From positions 149,044 through 213,043 of the forward strand of contig JAEVYU010000046.1 of the NCBI GenBank assembly GCA_023392595.1: DNA of 64,000 nt, read 5' to 3'. The notes below the pieces were generated by a model, which had not been told where the DNA came from, did not search any database, and saw only the letters and a program-made list of their open reading frames with translations. Of this stretch, positions 9,213-17,737 are shown piece by piece. The position numbers were made by a program, and so were the translations under genes. Source of the DNA: Bacillota bacterium. GTDB lineage: Bacteria; Bacillota; UBA4882; UBA8346. Positions within the stretch are counted from its first letter, which is position 1; every line of letters begins with the position of its first letter.

Positions 9213-9226
9213 AAAACAAGATAGAC

Positions 9227-9358
9227 TTGAACCTCGATCCGGCAAGTAAGTGACAATTTTTCTGCGATGACGCAGAAAAATTGGCCGGATCGGGTTCATT
9301 GTTTGAATCCGGCAAGTTTAAATGTGACTGAGTTTTTGAAGTTACTTGCCGGATTCAA
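9227..9358. repeat. Pair of long hairpins sharing a GATCCGGCAAGT-type arm
   Basis: First hairpin: a perfect 13-bp core (9254-9266 with 9271-9283, loop ATGA) inside outer arms TGAACCTCGATCCGGC (9228-9243) and GCCGGATCGGGTTCA (9284-9298), with one bulged base. Second hairpin: a perfect 15-bp stem TTGAATCCGGCAAGT (9303-9317) with ACTTGCCGGATTCAA (9344-9358). The left arms of both share ATCCGGCAAGT. Neither is followed by a strong T run. Together with the terminator at 9369 they fill the 336-nt gap between two LysM genes. It may be a duplicated palindromic element or a structured transcript end. Confidence 0.7.
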
Positions 9359-9368
9359 GTTGAATACT

Positions 9369-9406
9369 AAAGACTGTGGTTTTTAATTTTTCCACAGTCT
9401 TTCGCT
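9369..9406 (+). terminator. Rho-independent terminator after the second LysM gene
   Basis: An 11-bp perfect stem AAAGACTGTGG (9369-9379) with CCACAGTCTTT (9392-9402) and a T-rich loop. It uses the same AAAGACT..AGTCTTT base as the terminator at 7129. Confidence 0.6.
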
Positions 9407-9548
9407 TTACACGATATATTGTATTATTTTTGAGAAAATAATATTTTTTAGGCTTTTAAAATATGCAATTGTCATATTGCGGATGATTGCAGTGTTACAT
9501 AGGATGTAGTATTAAAGCATGAGAACTAAAATAAACGAGGTGATTGAT

Positions 9549-10097
9549 TTGTCCTTTGATAATGATTCCAAACTATTTCAATATGGCATTCAACCGGGAG
9601 ATAATATCGAAGAATTAGTCAACCGATATCAAGTAACGGGCGAAGCTATTCAAGCAGCCAACCCCGGCACAGATATCTATAATCTGCAAATTGGATCGAT
9701 TATTTCAATACCGGCTGACCCTGCACTGGCCATTCGTCAGACCGGACCTTCACGCAGACCGGAAAGTGGACCTGGCCGCGGCCCGGAGAGAGGTCCGGGC
9801 GGAAGGCCAGAGCGTGGTCCGGGCCGCGGCCCGGAATCTTTTCGCCCTCGTAGGCCTTATCGTCCTTATCGTCCGTATAGACCATACTACCGTCCATATC
9901 GACCGTATTACCCTTACGAGCCGTATCCAACATGCCCTGCAGGAACCAGGCCTTATACAATTCAACCGGGTGATTCTCTTTATCTAATATCCGACAGGTT
10001 TGGGCTTTCTCCTGAAGATATCATTGATTACAATCCATATCTAAATTTGGGCGGCCCTCTTCCGGTTGGGGCATTAATTTGTTTGCCCCTTTATTGA
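9549..10097 (+). CDS. Double-LysM protein with Gly/Pro/Arg and Pro-Tyr-Arg repeats
   Basis: 182 residues from TTG 9549, placed by the GAGGTG six bases upstream, the same geometry as the gene at 6707; an in-frame ATG at 9519 lacks a ribosome site. An N-terminal, diverged LysM (FQYGIQPGDNIEELVNRYQ) covers about 8-50. The centre has Gly-Pro-Arg-Glu repeats (GPGRGPERGPGGRPERG) and then RPYRPYRPYYRPYRPYYPY. A C-terminal LysM runs from about 133 (RPYTIQPGDSLYLISDRFG), bracketed by TCPAG and ICLP Cys residues. The Tyr-rich linker would suit oxidative or enzymatic cross-linking in a coat. Inferred spore-coat component. I found no clear sigma-K site upstream. Confidence 0.82.
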   Translation: MSFDNDSKLFQYGIQPGDNIEELVNRYQVTGEAIQAANPGTDIYNLQIGSIISIPADPALAIRQTGPSRRPESGPGRGPERGPGGRPERGPGRGPESFRPRRPYRPYRPYRPYYRPYRPYYPYEPYPTCPAGTRPYTIQPGDSLYLISDRFGLSPEDIIDYNPYLNLGGPLPVGALICLPLY

Positions 10098-10174
10098 TGG
10101 ATACTCCATGGCCTGGGAGCCGGTTTACCAAAAAGGGTTAAAAGAAAATCATTAACTTATGCCTTTATCATAAA

Positions 10175-10202
10175 ACGGATTTTGGCATAATTCCATAAAA
10201 TA
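10175..10202 (+). promoter_or_regulatory. Sigma-K-like promoter of the fourth LysM gene
   Basis: AC at 10175-10176 inside AAAACGG, a 17-nt spacer, then CATAAAATA at 10194-10202. From AAAACGG through GGCA the block is identical to the one upstream of the LysM gene at 6707. Confidence 0.6.
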
Positions 10203-10231
10203 GACTATTAAAGCAAGCGAGGTGAATCCCA

Positions 10232-10687
10232 ATGTCGATGAATCAAGAACCTGGCGCCATTGAATATACCGTTCAAGCCGGTGACACCCTCTGGGAGCTG
10301 GCGAATGAATATCAAACCACCATTGAAGATATTATGGAAGCCAATCCGGGAATTGACCCTGATAATTTAGAAGTGGGGCAAGTGATCATGTTGGATGATC
10401 CGGAACTTTTCATTCAACAACCCAGACCGGGCAGACCTTATAGAAGACCTTACCGTCCTTATTACAGACCCTATTATTATCGTCCATACCGCCCTTATCC
10501 TCCTTATTATCCGTATGCCGGAACTTGCCCAGCGGGTTCCAGGCCTTACACCGTTGTCCCGGGGGATAATTTGTACAATATTGCCAATCGTTTTGGGGTA
10601 TCCGTTGATGCCGTTATCGCCACCAATCCTTACGTCAATTTTGGCTTAGCTCTTCCTGTAGGACAATTTCTTTGCATTCCATATTAA
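10232..10687 (+). CDS. Double-LysM protein with Pro-Tyr-Arg linker
   Basis: 151 residues. LysM 1 spans about 8-54 (IEYTVQAGDTLWELANEYQ, ending VIMLDD). The linker, about 62-96, is RPYRRPYRPYYRPYYYRPY-like. LysM 2 runs from about 106 (RPYTVVPGDNLYNIANRFG) to the C-terminus and is bracketed by TCPAG and FLCIPY. The N-terminal MSMN and the GAGGTG site match the gene at 6707. It is the closest in design to the proteins at 8814 and 9549, so the block looks like a local tandem expansion. No signal peptide. Probable coat or cortex-interface protein. Confidence 0.85.
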   Translation: MSMNQEPGAIEYTVQAGDTLWELANEYQTTIEDIMEANPGIDPDNLEVGQVIMLDDPELFIQQPRPGRPYRRPYRPYYRPYYYRPYRPYPPYYPYAGTCPAGSRPYTVVPGDNLYNIANRFGVSVDAVIATNPYVNFGLALPVGQFLCIPY

Positions 10688-10714
10688 CTGGATTTTTTTC
10701 TAGCGAAAATCCAG

Positions 10715-10745
10715 AGGACTATAGTTGTTATATAGTCCTTTTTTG
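10715..10745 (+). terminator. Rho-independent terminator after the fourth LysM gene
   Basis: Stem AGGACTATA (10715-10723) with TATAGTCCT (10731-10739), followed by a run of six T. A second small hairpin (CTGGATTTT with AAAATCCAG) lies just upstream. Confidence 0.8.
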
Positions 10746-10864
10746 ATTGCGCAAGAAAATTTTCATTCCTTTGTTCCGGTGTGTGTATTGATGATATAAG
10801 CGCAACGCAGATAGACAAAGCGTAACATAGTATATCTGAGGAAAAACTGTGGTTAAATGTTTCC

Positions 10865-10897
10865 GCAAAAAATCTACCGGATTTTTTAGCCGGTAGA
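10865..10897 (-). terminator. Rho-independent terminator for the leftward unit ending at 10934
   Basis: On the minus strand TCTACCGG pairs with CCGGTAGA around a nine-base loop and is followed by six T. Confidence 0.75.
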
Positions 10898-10933
10898 GCT
10901 CAATAATTTCTCGTTATTTCTGCAATTTATAAA

Positions 10934-11566
10934 CTATGCGACCGATGCCAAAATGATGATATTGACGGCAAAAAAAAGGGTAACAGTGACTGCCACGGTA
11001 GCTAAAGTACTTGGGTCGATCTCAGTAACCACTGTTTGATTGTTTATCGACAAACTGCCTTGGACTATTGAATTGGCCGGGAAGGTTCCGGGAATGGTTT
11101 CAGTAAATACAAATGGAACCGTTATGGTCTGGGTATGAGTTAAATTATCCATTCCCAGATAAGTTACAGTGATTACTGCATCTCCAGTAATTTGTACAAT
11201 GACCGAGGAAAAACCGACAATTTGAAATTGCACATTTTGTAAGGTTACATTGACGGAAAGGATATTCGTCGCTTCGACTAGAAGATTGACAGCTGCAGGC
11301 AGGTTTTGATTAAAGGTAGTTGTATTACTCAAGACCACCAAAGTCTCGGGAGGTAAAGGTGAAGGCGGTACTTCAGCTTGACACCGTTTGGATAGAGCCA
11401 CTAAAATATCTCTAACGATTTGATTTTGAAACCTGGCAATGGAAGTGCTAAACTCCCGGACACGGGGAAGACTGGAAACCAAAGGTGCGGCTATGGCATT
11501 TTGAGGAATAGTAATCGTAGGCCTACTACTACCACAGGTAGTACTTTGAGAACAAGAACAAACCAT
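10934..11566 (-). CDS. Hypothetical beta-rich protein with Cys-rich N-terminus, possible spore-surface protein
   Basis: 210 residues, family not recognised. The N-terminus MVCSCSQSTTCGSS has three Cys in 11 residues. The rest is Val/Thr/Ile-rich with alternating beta pattern, few charges, and a hydrophobic C-terminal strand (VAVTVTLFFAVNIIILASVA). Such composition is typical of exosporium- and coat-associated proteins of clostridia, but I cannot name a domain. GAGGTGAAAAA precedes the ATG. It starts 28 nt after the glycosyltransferase at 11595-12623 and probably shares its transcript, so it may be a glycosylated or glycan-associated structural protein. Confidence 0.65.
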   Translation of the reverse strand: MVCSCSQSTTCGSSRPTITIPQNAIAAPLVSSLPRVREFSTSIARFQNQIVRDILVALSKRCQAEVPPSPLPPETLVVLSNTTTFNQNLPAAVNLLVEATNILSVNVTLQNVQFQIVGFSSVIVQITGDAVITVTYLGMDNLTHTQTITVPFVFTETIPGTFPANSIVQGSLSINNQTVVTEIDPSTLATVAVTVTLFFAVNIIILASVA

Positions 11567-11594
11567 TTTTTCACCTCACCATAATAATGGATTA

Positions 11595-12623
11595 TTACGT
11601 GGCTAATTTTTTTAATAAAACTAACCAGTTCTGAGCAACTGATTCGGTACTATAAATTGTTTTCATCAATTTTCTTGCTTGTTGGATCATGGTAGCACGT
11701 TGGGTAGAAGAAAGGGCTGCCTTAATCACCTCATACCATTCTTCAGAAGAGTCTTTAACCAGCCAACCATTTTGACCATCCGTAACTGAATCGCGGTAAG
11801 GAGCCAAATCGGAATAAATCCCCAAAACTCCGGCGGCGGTGTAATCACGAAACTTACTGTTACTTTTGGCCTCGTTAAATGAAATCCGGCGGAGCGGCGC
11901 TAATCCTAAACTCCAACGACGGTCTGTCAAGGTTTTAAGAAAAAGTTCGTAATCGGGTACATAAGGAAAAATTCGTGCTTTTAAGCGTTGCCATTCTTGA
12001 GGGTAACACCCGATAAATTCGAATTCTACCTGTTCTTGCAGTAATTCTTTGATTGCCAGTAAAGCGGGAAACACCATTTCAATATCACACTGGTGGTGCG
12101 GCGAACCAAAATAACCGACTCGGTGCGGAGGCCCTATCATATTTACCGTTATATCATGGATTTTGGCCGTATAAGGTTGGTATATCGCCGGATAACCTCT
12201 TTCTTTCAAACGACGCGCCAATTCCGGCGAACCGGCTTTAACCAGATCAACTTCAGCTAAAAACATTTTGATAATCTCTGACAAATGACTAATCTTGTAC
12301 CTTCGCCCCCAACTTGAATCCTCGGGGGGATCCAGCAAATCATCATCCAGTTCATAGATGACTTTGATTTGGTTTAAATGCGCAAAACGGGCCAATGAAA
12401 GGGTCAAATCTTGAATACAACGGTAAAAAATCAATACCTGAATATCCTGTAAATCTTCCAACTTCAGAGAGTGTTCCGAGATAATCCGCCAGACCAATGC
12501 CTGCATGGATAAACCGTGAAAAGGTATTTCATAAATCATTCTGGTCATAGTGAATGTTTCAGGAGCCACAACCAAAACATGTGGTATTATCAGCCCAGTC
12601 ATACGATCTGCTGCCAGCTTCAT
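11595..12623 (-). CDS. GT-B-fold glycosyltransferase (GT4-like)
   Basis: 342 residues from ATG 12623, chosen because GAGGAG lies ten bases upstream; the frame is open to 12689 without such a site. Features shared with the gene at 12900 are YELDDDLLDPPED, VKAGSPELARRL, RVGYFGSPHHQCDIE, EFIGCYP and a final YSDLAPYRDSVTDGQNGWLV acceptor/donor-site segment. These fit a GT-B nucleotide-sugar transferase with the donor site in the C-terminal half. Sugar and acceptor are unknown. It is followed at 28 nt by the Cys-rich protein gene, suggesting a dedicated pair. Confidence 0.75.
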   Translation of the reverse strand: MKLAADRMTGLIIPHVLVVAPETFTMTRMIYEIPFHGLSMQALVWRIISEHSLKLEDLQDIQVLIFYRCIQDLTLSLARFAHLNQIKVIYELDDDLLDPPEDSSWGRRYKISHLSEIIKMFLAEVDLVKAGSPELARRLKERGYPAIYQPYTAKIHDITVNMIGPPHRVGYFGSPHHQCDIEMVFPALLAIKELLQEQVEFEFIGCYPQEWQRLKARIFPYVPDYELFLKTLTDRRWSLGLAPLRRISFNEAKSNSKFRDYTAAGVLGIYSDLAPYRDSVTDGQNGWLVKDSSEEWYEVIKAALSSTQRATMIQQARKLMKTIYSTESVAQNWLVLLKKLAT

Positions 12624-12899
12624 TGGTTGATCTCCTCTGTAAAAGTCGGACCGAAAATATGACCCGTTTGTAGTCCATTCTATTATCACGAATGGGACTT
12701 TGGTGATTATGCTAAAGGCATAAATCGCAGTAATGGTTGTGGGCGCTTATTATTTGAAAAACAGGCCAACATTAACATAGAACTCGTTGATGAACCATAT
12801 ATTTTATGAAGGATCCTGTAATGAGCTGCCTAAGCACTAAAATCAAAGATTGATAATATTTATAGAGTATTCCATAAAAAATCCCCGAGGTTAGAAAAG

Positions 12900-13913
12900 A
12901 TGCTCAAAATACTCTGTATTGTGCAAGCAACGGTTCCTTCAACCGAAATTTCCATTATCCGACCTTTTAGCTACTTGGAACGTCAACAAAAAGTGACTTG
13001 GAAGCTTGTCAAGGAAGCTTCTTTTCAAGCAGAACTGTTAGAGCAAAAGGATATCGTAATTTTTCATCGCAATTGTCATCCTAATTGCCGAGCTATTATT
13101 GATAAGGTTATGGCAGCCGGTATTCCATTTGTTTATGAAATCGACGACAATTATTTTGAGCTACCGGAAAGTTTACCGATTGGGCGTTATATGCGTAATC
13201 CTTATGTCGTTGAAACTTTGGAGAAAATTTTATGTTCGGCCAGCATTGTTAAAGTTGGTTCACCGGAATTGATTCCATTCATAACAAAATATAATCAAAA
13301 TATTATTTTTCACCCTTACGCCGTAGATTTATCAATACTCGACGGCGTTTCACCCCGTCAAAATAATCAATTTACGATTGGCTATGCCGGCACAATCCAT
13401 CACTATCAAGATTTTAAGTTTATTGGTGAAGCGATTCTCAGGATCGCCCAAGAATTTCCCCAAGTTTGCTGGGAATTCATCGGTTGTATTCCAGAAGAGC
13501 TACAACAATTGCCCAATCATACTTTTACCCCGTTCATCCCGGATTACACTCAATTTTTGCAAAACCTGTTCTGGAGGAATTGGCAGATTGGGTTATGTCC
13601 GATTTTGGATCTTCCTCATAACCGCTGTAAGACTGATAATAAATTACGTGAATATGGAGCCTGCCAGATTGCCGGGGTATATTCAAAAATACCTCCTTAT
13701 TCTGACGTAGTTAAACAGCAAGAAACCGGTTTGTTAGTTGACAATACCGAGGAGGAATGGCATGAAGCAATCAAACTCTTAATCACCTATAGTGATTTAC
13801 GGATTCAAATTACAGATCAAGCCCGGAAATGGGTTGAAAATGAACGCTCGATACCGGTAGTTGCTGAAGGCTGGATGAGGCTTTTTCAGCAGCTATTGGA
13901 AAAAACTTTTTAA
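12900..13913 (+). CDS. GT-B-fold glycosyltransferase (GT4-like), paralogue of the 11595-12623 protein
   Basis: 337 residues. Shared landmarks with the divergent neighbour include YEIDDNYFELPES, VKVGSPELIPFI, GYAGTIHHYQDF, WEFIGCIPEE and YSKIPPYSDVVKQQETGLLV. The two genes are divergently placed copies, separated by 276 nt that hold their promoters. This gene leads a rightward unit of three: the next gene begins 20 nt later. Substrate unknown; position and partners suggest surface glycan synthesis. Confidence 0.75.
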   Translation: MLKILCIVQATVPSTEISIIRPFSYLERQQKVTWKLVKEASFQAELLEQKDIVIFHRNCHPNCRAIIDKVMAAGIPFVYEIDDNYFELPESLPIGRYMRNPYVVETLEKILCSASIVKVGSPELIPFITKYNQNIIFHPYAVDLSILDGVSPRQNNQFTIGYAGTIHHYQDFKFIGEAILRIAQEFPQVCWEFIGCIPEELQQLPNHTFTPFIPDYTQFLQNLFWRNWQIGLCPILDLPHNRCKTDNKLREYGACQIAGVYSKIPPYSDVVKQQETGLLVDNTEEEWHEAIKLLITYSDLRIQITDQARKWVENERSIPVVAEGWMRLFQQLLEKTF

Positions 13914-13933
13914 AATGACAGGAAGGCTAAAAG

Positions 13934-15349
13934 ATGAATAAAGAAACCGTTTTTTATGGCACAATTTTGCGCCGGTTTTTTAATCGTTTCCAAGATGTCC
14001 GGCACCAAAATGTGCCGATATGTAAATACCTCTATTATCCGTTTTTGTATTATGCCATGAACCGGAGAAATTTGACCCAAGCCCTTGAAAAGGAGAAGGA
14101 CTTTCAGGATGAAATCAATCAATTCAACGAGTCCAAAATCTACGAATGGTCAGATGCACCATACGTTTATGAGCCGCATCCCCATGCCACTGTTTTAATG
14201 CGAGGCGGTTTCGGAGATATTGCCTCATTGTTTTTGCCTAAAGAACGTTTTATCCTTTTAAGTCCCAATCAGGCAGAAGTTGATCTAATCAAACGAAACC
14301 GGCCCGATTTGATCGCTCATAACATTGAAACTTTTTACAATGGAAATTCCCAGGCTGTTGAAGGAATTACCCGGCAAATAAAAACTCTTGTTGAAAGCGA
14401 ACAGGCTGATCCATTCCTTGGAAGTGCGGATTTCTTGCAATGGTTTCAGCGCCAAATACCTGGGGCTGTCCGTGTCCTCGAAGCGGTCCAATCTATTTTT
14501 CGAACCAACAACATCGGAGCTGTATTGACTATTTCATCCATTGTTTGGATGGACAGCGCGGTCAATCTGGTTGCCAGAGCCAACAAAATCCCTTCAATTA
14601 CCTTACAGCATGGGTTAATTCTGGAAAGGGATCTCTTTTGCCATATTCCGATCTCGGCCACCAAAAAAGCAGTTTGGGGAAATGCTATTCAACAATGGTA
14701 TCTAAAACATGGATTTCCCGAGTCCAGAGTTTCCGTAATCGGTTCACCGCGCTTTGATGTTATTTTTAACCGAAAATGGTGCGGTAAAGAAAAACTTTGT
14801 CGAATGTTGGAGATTGCTCCCACCAAAAGAATCGCAATTTATGCTACCGGCACGGATAAAGAAACCATCGTTCCCATTGTTGTAAACGGACTAAAAGAAA
14901 TTGCGGATCTTTTCTTGATCATATTGCTGCATCCCAGTGAAAGCGCATTGGTTGCTCAATATCAGCAATTAGCCGGCAATTCCTCTTCCTGTAAAGTGGT
15001 GCAATTTGGCAAAATCGGTCTTTATGACGCTTTAAGCGGGGCTGATTTTTTCATTACCCACTGTTCAACCGCAGGGTTGGAAGCGATGCTTTTCAAACTT
15101 CCAGTTATAACCGTTGAACCGACTCCTCCACCGTTCTCGTACGGGGATTTAGGAAGCTCGGTTCGCGTAACCAATTCCCAGGAAATGATGGAAGTTGGTC
15201 AACGTCTACTCTCTGATCCATCCTACCGGGAAAGCGCAATTCATCAATACCAAGATTTTCTTGCCCGCTACTGTATGCCTGATGGATTGGCCTCCCAGAG
15301 GCTATTTAATGAATTGGAGTTGTTATGCAGTACGGGAGGAATTGCTTGA
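13934..15349 (+). CDS. Surface-polysaccharide biosynthesis protein, GT-B-like (copy 1 of a tandem pair)
   Basis: 471 residues, about half identical by eye to the next gene. Conserved blocks are LMRGGFGDIASLFLPKERF (about residues 89-107), SPNQAEVDLIKRNRPDL, TLQHGLILERDLFCHIP, ATKKAVWG, VSVIGSPRFDVIFN and HCSTAGLEAMLFKLPVITVEP. The QHG, GSPRFD and STAGLEA blocks resemble the C-terminal donor-binding part of GT-B enzymes and CDP-glycerol-type or capsule transferases. No close characterised relative is recognised. It lies 20 nt after a glycosyltransferase and 20 nt before its paralogue in one unit. Confidence 0.65.
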   Translation: MNKETVFYGTILRRFFNRFQDVRHQNVPICKYLYYPFLYYAMNRRNLTQALEKEKDFQDEINQFNESKIYEWSDAPYVYEPHPHATVLMRGGFGDIASLFLPKERFILLSPNQAEVDLIKRNRPDLIAHNIETFYNGNSQAVEGITRQIKTLVESEQADPFLGSADFLQWFQRQIPGAVRVLEAVQSIFRTNNIGAVLTISSIVWMDSAVNLVARANKIPSITLQHGLILERDLFCHIPISATKKAVWGNAIQQWYLKHGFPESRVSVIGSPRFDVIFNRKWCGKEKLCRMLEIAPTKRIAIYATGTDKETIVPIVVNGLKEIADLFLIILLHPSESALVAQYQQLAGNSSSCKVVQFGKIGLYDALSGADFFITHCSTAGLEAMLFKLPVITVEPTPPPFSYGDLGSSVRVTNSQEMMEVGQRLLSDPSYRESAIHQYQDFLARYCMPDGLASQRLFNELELLCSTGGIA

Positions 15350-15369
15350 TGAAGGAAGGAATGAGTTGA

Positions 15370-16773
15370 ATGAATGAACAAACTGCTTTTTTTTATGGAG
15401 TACTGCCACGGTTTTTCAAAGAGTTTCAAAATATTACCTATCATGGAGTATCGGTTTGTCAATATGCTTACCGTCTCTTTATGAGCTTTTGGAGTTCAAG
15501 TCGGATCCAGGAACTGCTGCCATCGATCCAAAATGAAATAAACGGCTTGTCCATCTCCGAAACTTATCATGAGTTGGATGGACCTTACCGTTACACCCCC
15601 CACCCTGACGGCATTGTTTTAATGCGTGGAGGTTTCGGGGATCTTGCTTCGTTATATTTACCGAAAGAACGTTTTGTAATGATAAGTCCGAATCAGGCTG
15701 AAGTTGATCTTATTAAGCTCAATCGGCCAGACTTAACGGCGCAAAACATTCAAAGTTATTATCAGGAAAACCCTGAAGGGATAGAATCCCTCAATCAGCA
15801 AGTTGCCCAAGTTTTGACACGGCTGAAAGAAGATCCCATCTTGGGAATTCCGGACCTAGCCAAGTGGTTCCAAACAAAAATCCCCGAATTTGTCCGGACT
15901 TTAGACGCAGTTTGGAAATTATTTGAAGAGTTTAATGTTGGGGCAGTATTGACCGTATCCTCAACCTATTCGATGGACGGCGCCTTAAACCTGATGGCTA
16001 GAGCCAGAGGTATTCCTTCCATTACAGTTCAGCACGGCTTAATTGCCGAACATGACCTGTTTGCCCACATCCCGATCTTGGCAACCAAGAAAATGGTTTG
16101 GGGAAAAGCCACTCTTGAATGGTATCAAAAATTCGGATATCCGGAATCCCGGGTTTCAGTGATCGGTTCGCCGCGTTTTGATATTATTTTCAATCAAAAA
16201 TGGTGCGGTAAGGAAAAACTCCATCAACTCCTAGGAATAAACCCGACCCAAAAAATAATCGTTTTTGGCGCCCAAATTATCCGTTTTACTCAGATTATCG
16301 CCCCGATCATTTTAGAAGGCTTGAAATCAATTCCGGACATATGTTTATTGATGATGCTGCATCCTGGAGAAAAACCCCTGCCTTATCAGAAATTTGCCGA
16401 AGAATATCCCAATTGTAAAGTGGTCCAATTTGGCCATATCAGTCTTTACGATGCTCTCAGCGGCGGAGATTTATTTATAACCTATTATTCGACAGCTGCG
16501 CTGGAAGCGATGTTTTTTAAATTACCGGTGATCACGGTTGAACCCATGGCCCCTACTTTTTCATTTGGAGCTCTGGGCGCATCAATACAAGTAACGAACG
16601 CAGTTGAACTTCATCAAGTGGCTCAACAGCTTTTGAGTGACGAAACCCTTCGGCTCAATGCCGTAAACCGTTACCAGGACTTTCTTGAGCGATATTGTGT
16701 GCCGGACGGATCGTCTGCCAAACGTCTTTTTGAAGAGATCGGCTCCATCATCCAGAGTGGTGGTGAAGAATAA
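15370..16773 (+). CDS. Surface-polysaccharide biosynthesis protein, GT-B-like (copy 2 of a tandem pair)
   Basis: 467 residues, collinear with the preceding gene over its whole length (LMRGGFGDLASLYLPKERF, SPNQAEVDLIKLNRPDL, TVQHGLIAEHDLFAHIP, VSVIGSPRFDIIFNQKW, YYSTAALEAMFFKLPVITVEP). In the sugar-site region HCSTAGLEA of copy 1 becomes YYSTAALEA, so the two may use different donors or acceptors. It is the last gene of the rightward unit and converges with the SDR gene at 16886. I see no clear terminator in the 112-nt gap. Confidence 0.65.
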   Translation: MNEQTAFFYGVLPRFFKEFQNITYHGVSVCQYAYRLFMSFWSSSRIQELLPSIQNEINGLSISETYHELDGPYRYTPHPDGIVLMRGGFGDLASLYLPKERFVMISPNQAEVDLIKLNRPDLTAQNIQSYYQENPEGIESLNQQVAQVLTRLKEDPILGIPDLAKWFQTKIPEFVRTLDAVWKLFEEFNVGAVLTVSSTYSMDGALNLMARARGIPSITVQHGLIAEHDLFAHIPILATKKMVWGKATLEWYQKFGYPESRVSVIGSPRFDIIFNQKWCGKEKLHQLLGINPTQKIIVFGAQIIRFTQIIAPIILEGLKSIPDICLLMMLHPGEKPLPYQKFAEEYPNCKVVQFGHISLYDALSGGDLFITYYSTAALEAMFFKLPVITVEPMAPTFSFGALGASIQVTNAVELHQVAQQLLSDETLRLNAVNRYQDFLERYCVPDGSSAKRLFEEIGSIIQSGGEE

Positions 16774-16885
16774 TGAATTTGTTGTTTGCCTTATCCTTCC
16801 GACAAATATTTTTAAGATTCCCGCTTTTCTTCCGTGCATATAAGATCAATCGATAGTCTTTACAATATTATCCAACATTCCAGCA

Positions 16886-17710
16886 TCACCATGCGCACCT
16901 TCCCCCATCCGCCACAATGATTGCTCCGTTTACATAAGATGAGGCATCGGATGCCAAAAAGACAATAGCGCCTTTTATTTCATCCGGTTTGGCCATTCTG
17001 GCCATGGGGATTAAGGAGTTGATCCTCATCAGAAATTCTTCACCCTGGCCTGCATAAACACCTCCGGGGCAAATGGCATTGGCCCGGACTCCTTTTTCAG
17101 GCCAATAGGTAGCCAGATAGCGGGTAAGTCCCAGGAGAGCGGTTTTGACAACCGAATAAGTTATGGGTTTAACAGTTTGCAACTGCTCCGGAATGCCATC
17201 TTGTTTATAAAGGTTCTGATTGGGAGCAATGAGCGCCAGGTCCGAAGCAATATTAATAATGCTTCCTCCGGAGGAAGCAGCCATGGATGTTCCAAAATAT
17301 TTGGCGCACAAGAACGAACCGGTTAGACCGACCGCTAAATCCCGATTCCATTGATCCAAAGGAAAATTTTCCAAGCGGGAAGTGTTTTGCAGTTGGTTCG
17401 TTTTATTTACTTGCGGATTATTGGCTGCATTATTAATTAAAATATCGACTCTTCCGAACTTCCGTATGATATTATCACAGGTTTCCCGGACTTGAGACTC
17501 CTGCGTAATGTCAGTAGCAAACCCATAGGCTTCGTTTTCAAATTTTCTTCGTAAATTTTCCACAACATCATCGATTGTAGTTGGATTAAGATCGAGAATT
17601 ATGGGGATACCGCCAAACTCGCCAATGGCTTCGGCGTGCTTTTGACCTAAGAATCCCGCCCCGCCTGTAATCACTGCAATTTTTCCTGATAAATCAAATG
17701 CATTTTTCAT
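16886..17710 (-). CDS. Short-chain dehydrogenase/reductase (SDR)
   Basis: 274 residues. The Rossmann glycine motif ITGGAGFLGQKHA lies at the N-terminus, with NNAANN near residue 90. The catalytic Ser is in NIASDLAL and the Tyr/Lys pair in YSVVKTALLGL. The family signature PGG and ADGGRCAW end the protein. Classical SDRs oxidise or reduce a secondary alcohol or ketone with NAD(P)(H). It is the last gene of the leftward nonulosonate-type unit, where it would plausibly act on a sugar or sugar acid. AGGAGAAGTCC precedes the ATG. Confidence 0.82.
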   Translation of the reverse strand: MKNAFDLSGKIAVITGGAGFLGQKHAEAIGEFGGIPIILDLNPTTIDDVVENLRRKFENEAYGFATDITQESQVRETCDNIIRKFGRVDILINNAANNPQVNKTNQLQNTSRLENFPLDQWNRDLAVGLTGSFLCAKYFGTSMAASSGGSIINIASDLALIAPNQNLYKQDGIPEQLQTVKPITYSVVKTALLGLTRYLATYWPEKGVRANAICPGGVYAGQGEEFLMRINSLIPMARMAKPDEIKGAIVFLASDASSYVNGAIIVADGGRCAW

Positions 17711-17737
17711 GGACTTCTCCTATTGATTCCATTCAGA

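Noticed and set aside
9691..9987. Long antisense and alternate-frame ORFs over the Gly/Pro/Arg-repeat LysM gene
   Set aside because: They arise from the repetitive, stop-poor coding sequence.
10828..10903. CATAGTATA followed by a 15-codon frame with a ribosome-like site
   Set aside because: No AC at the right distance, and the frame runs into the terminator of the opposite gene.
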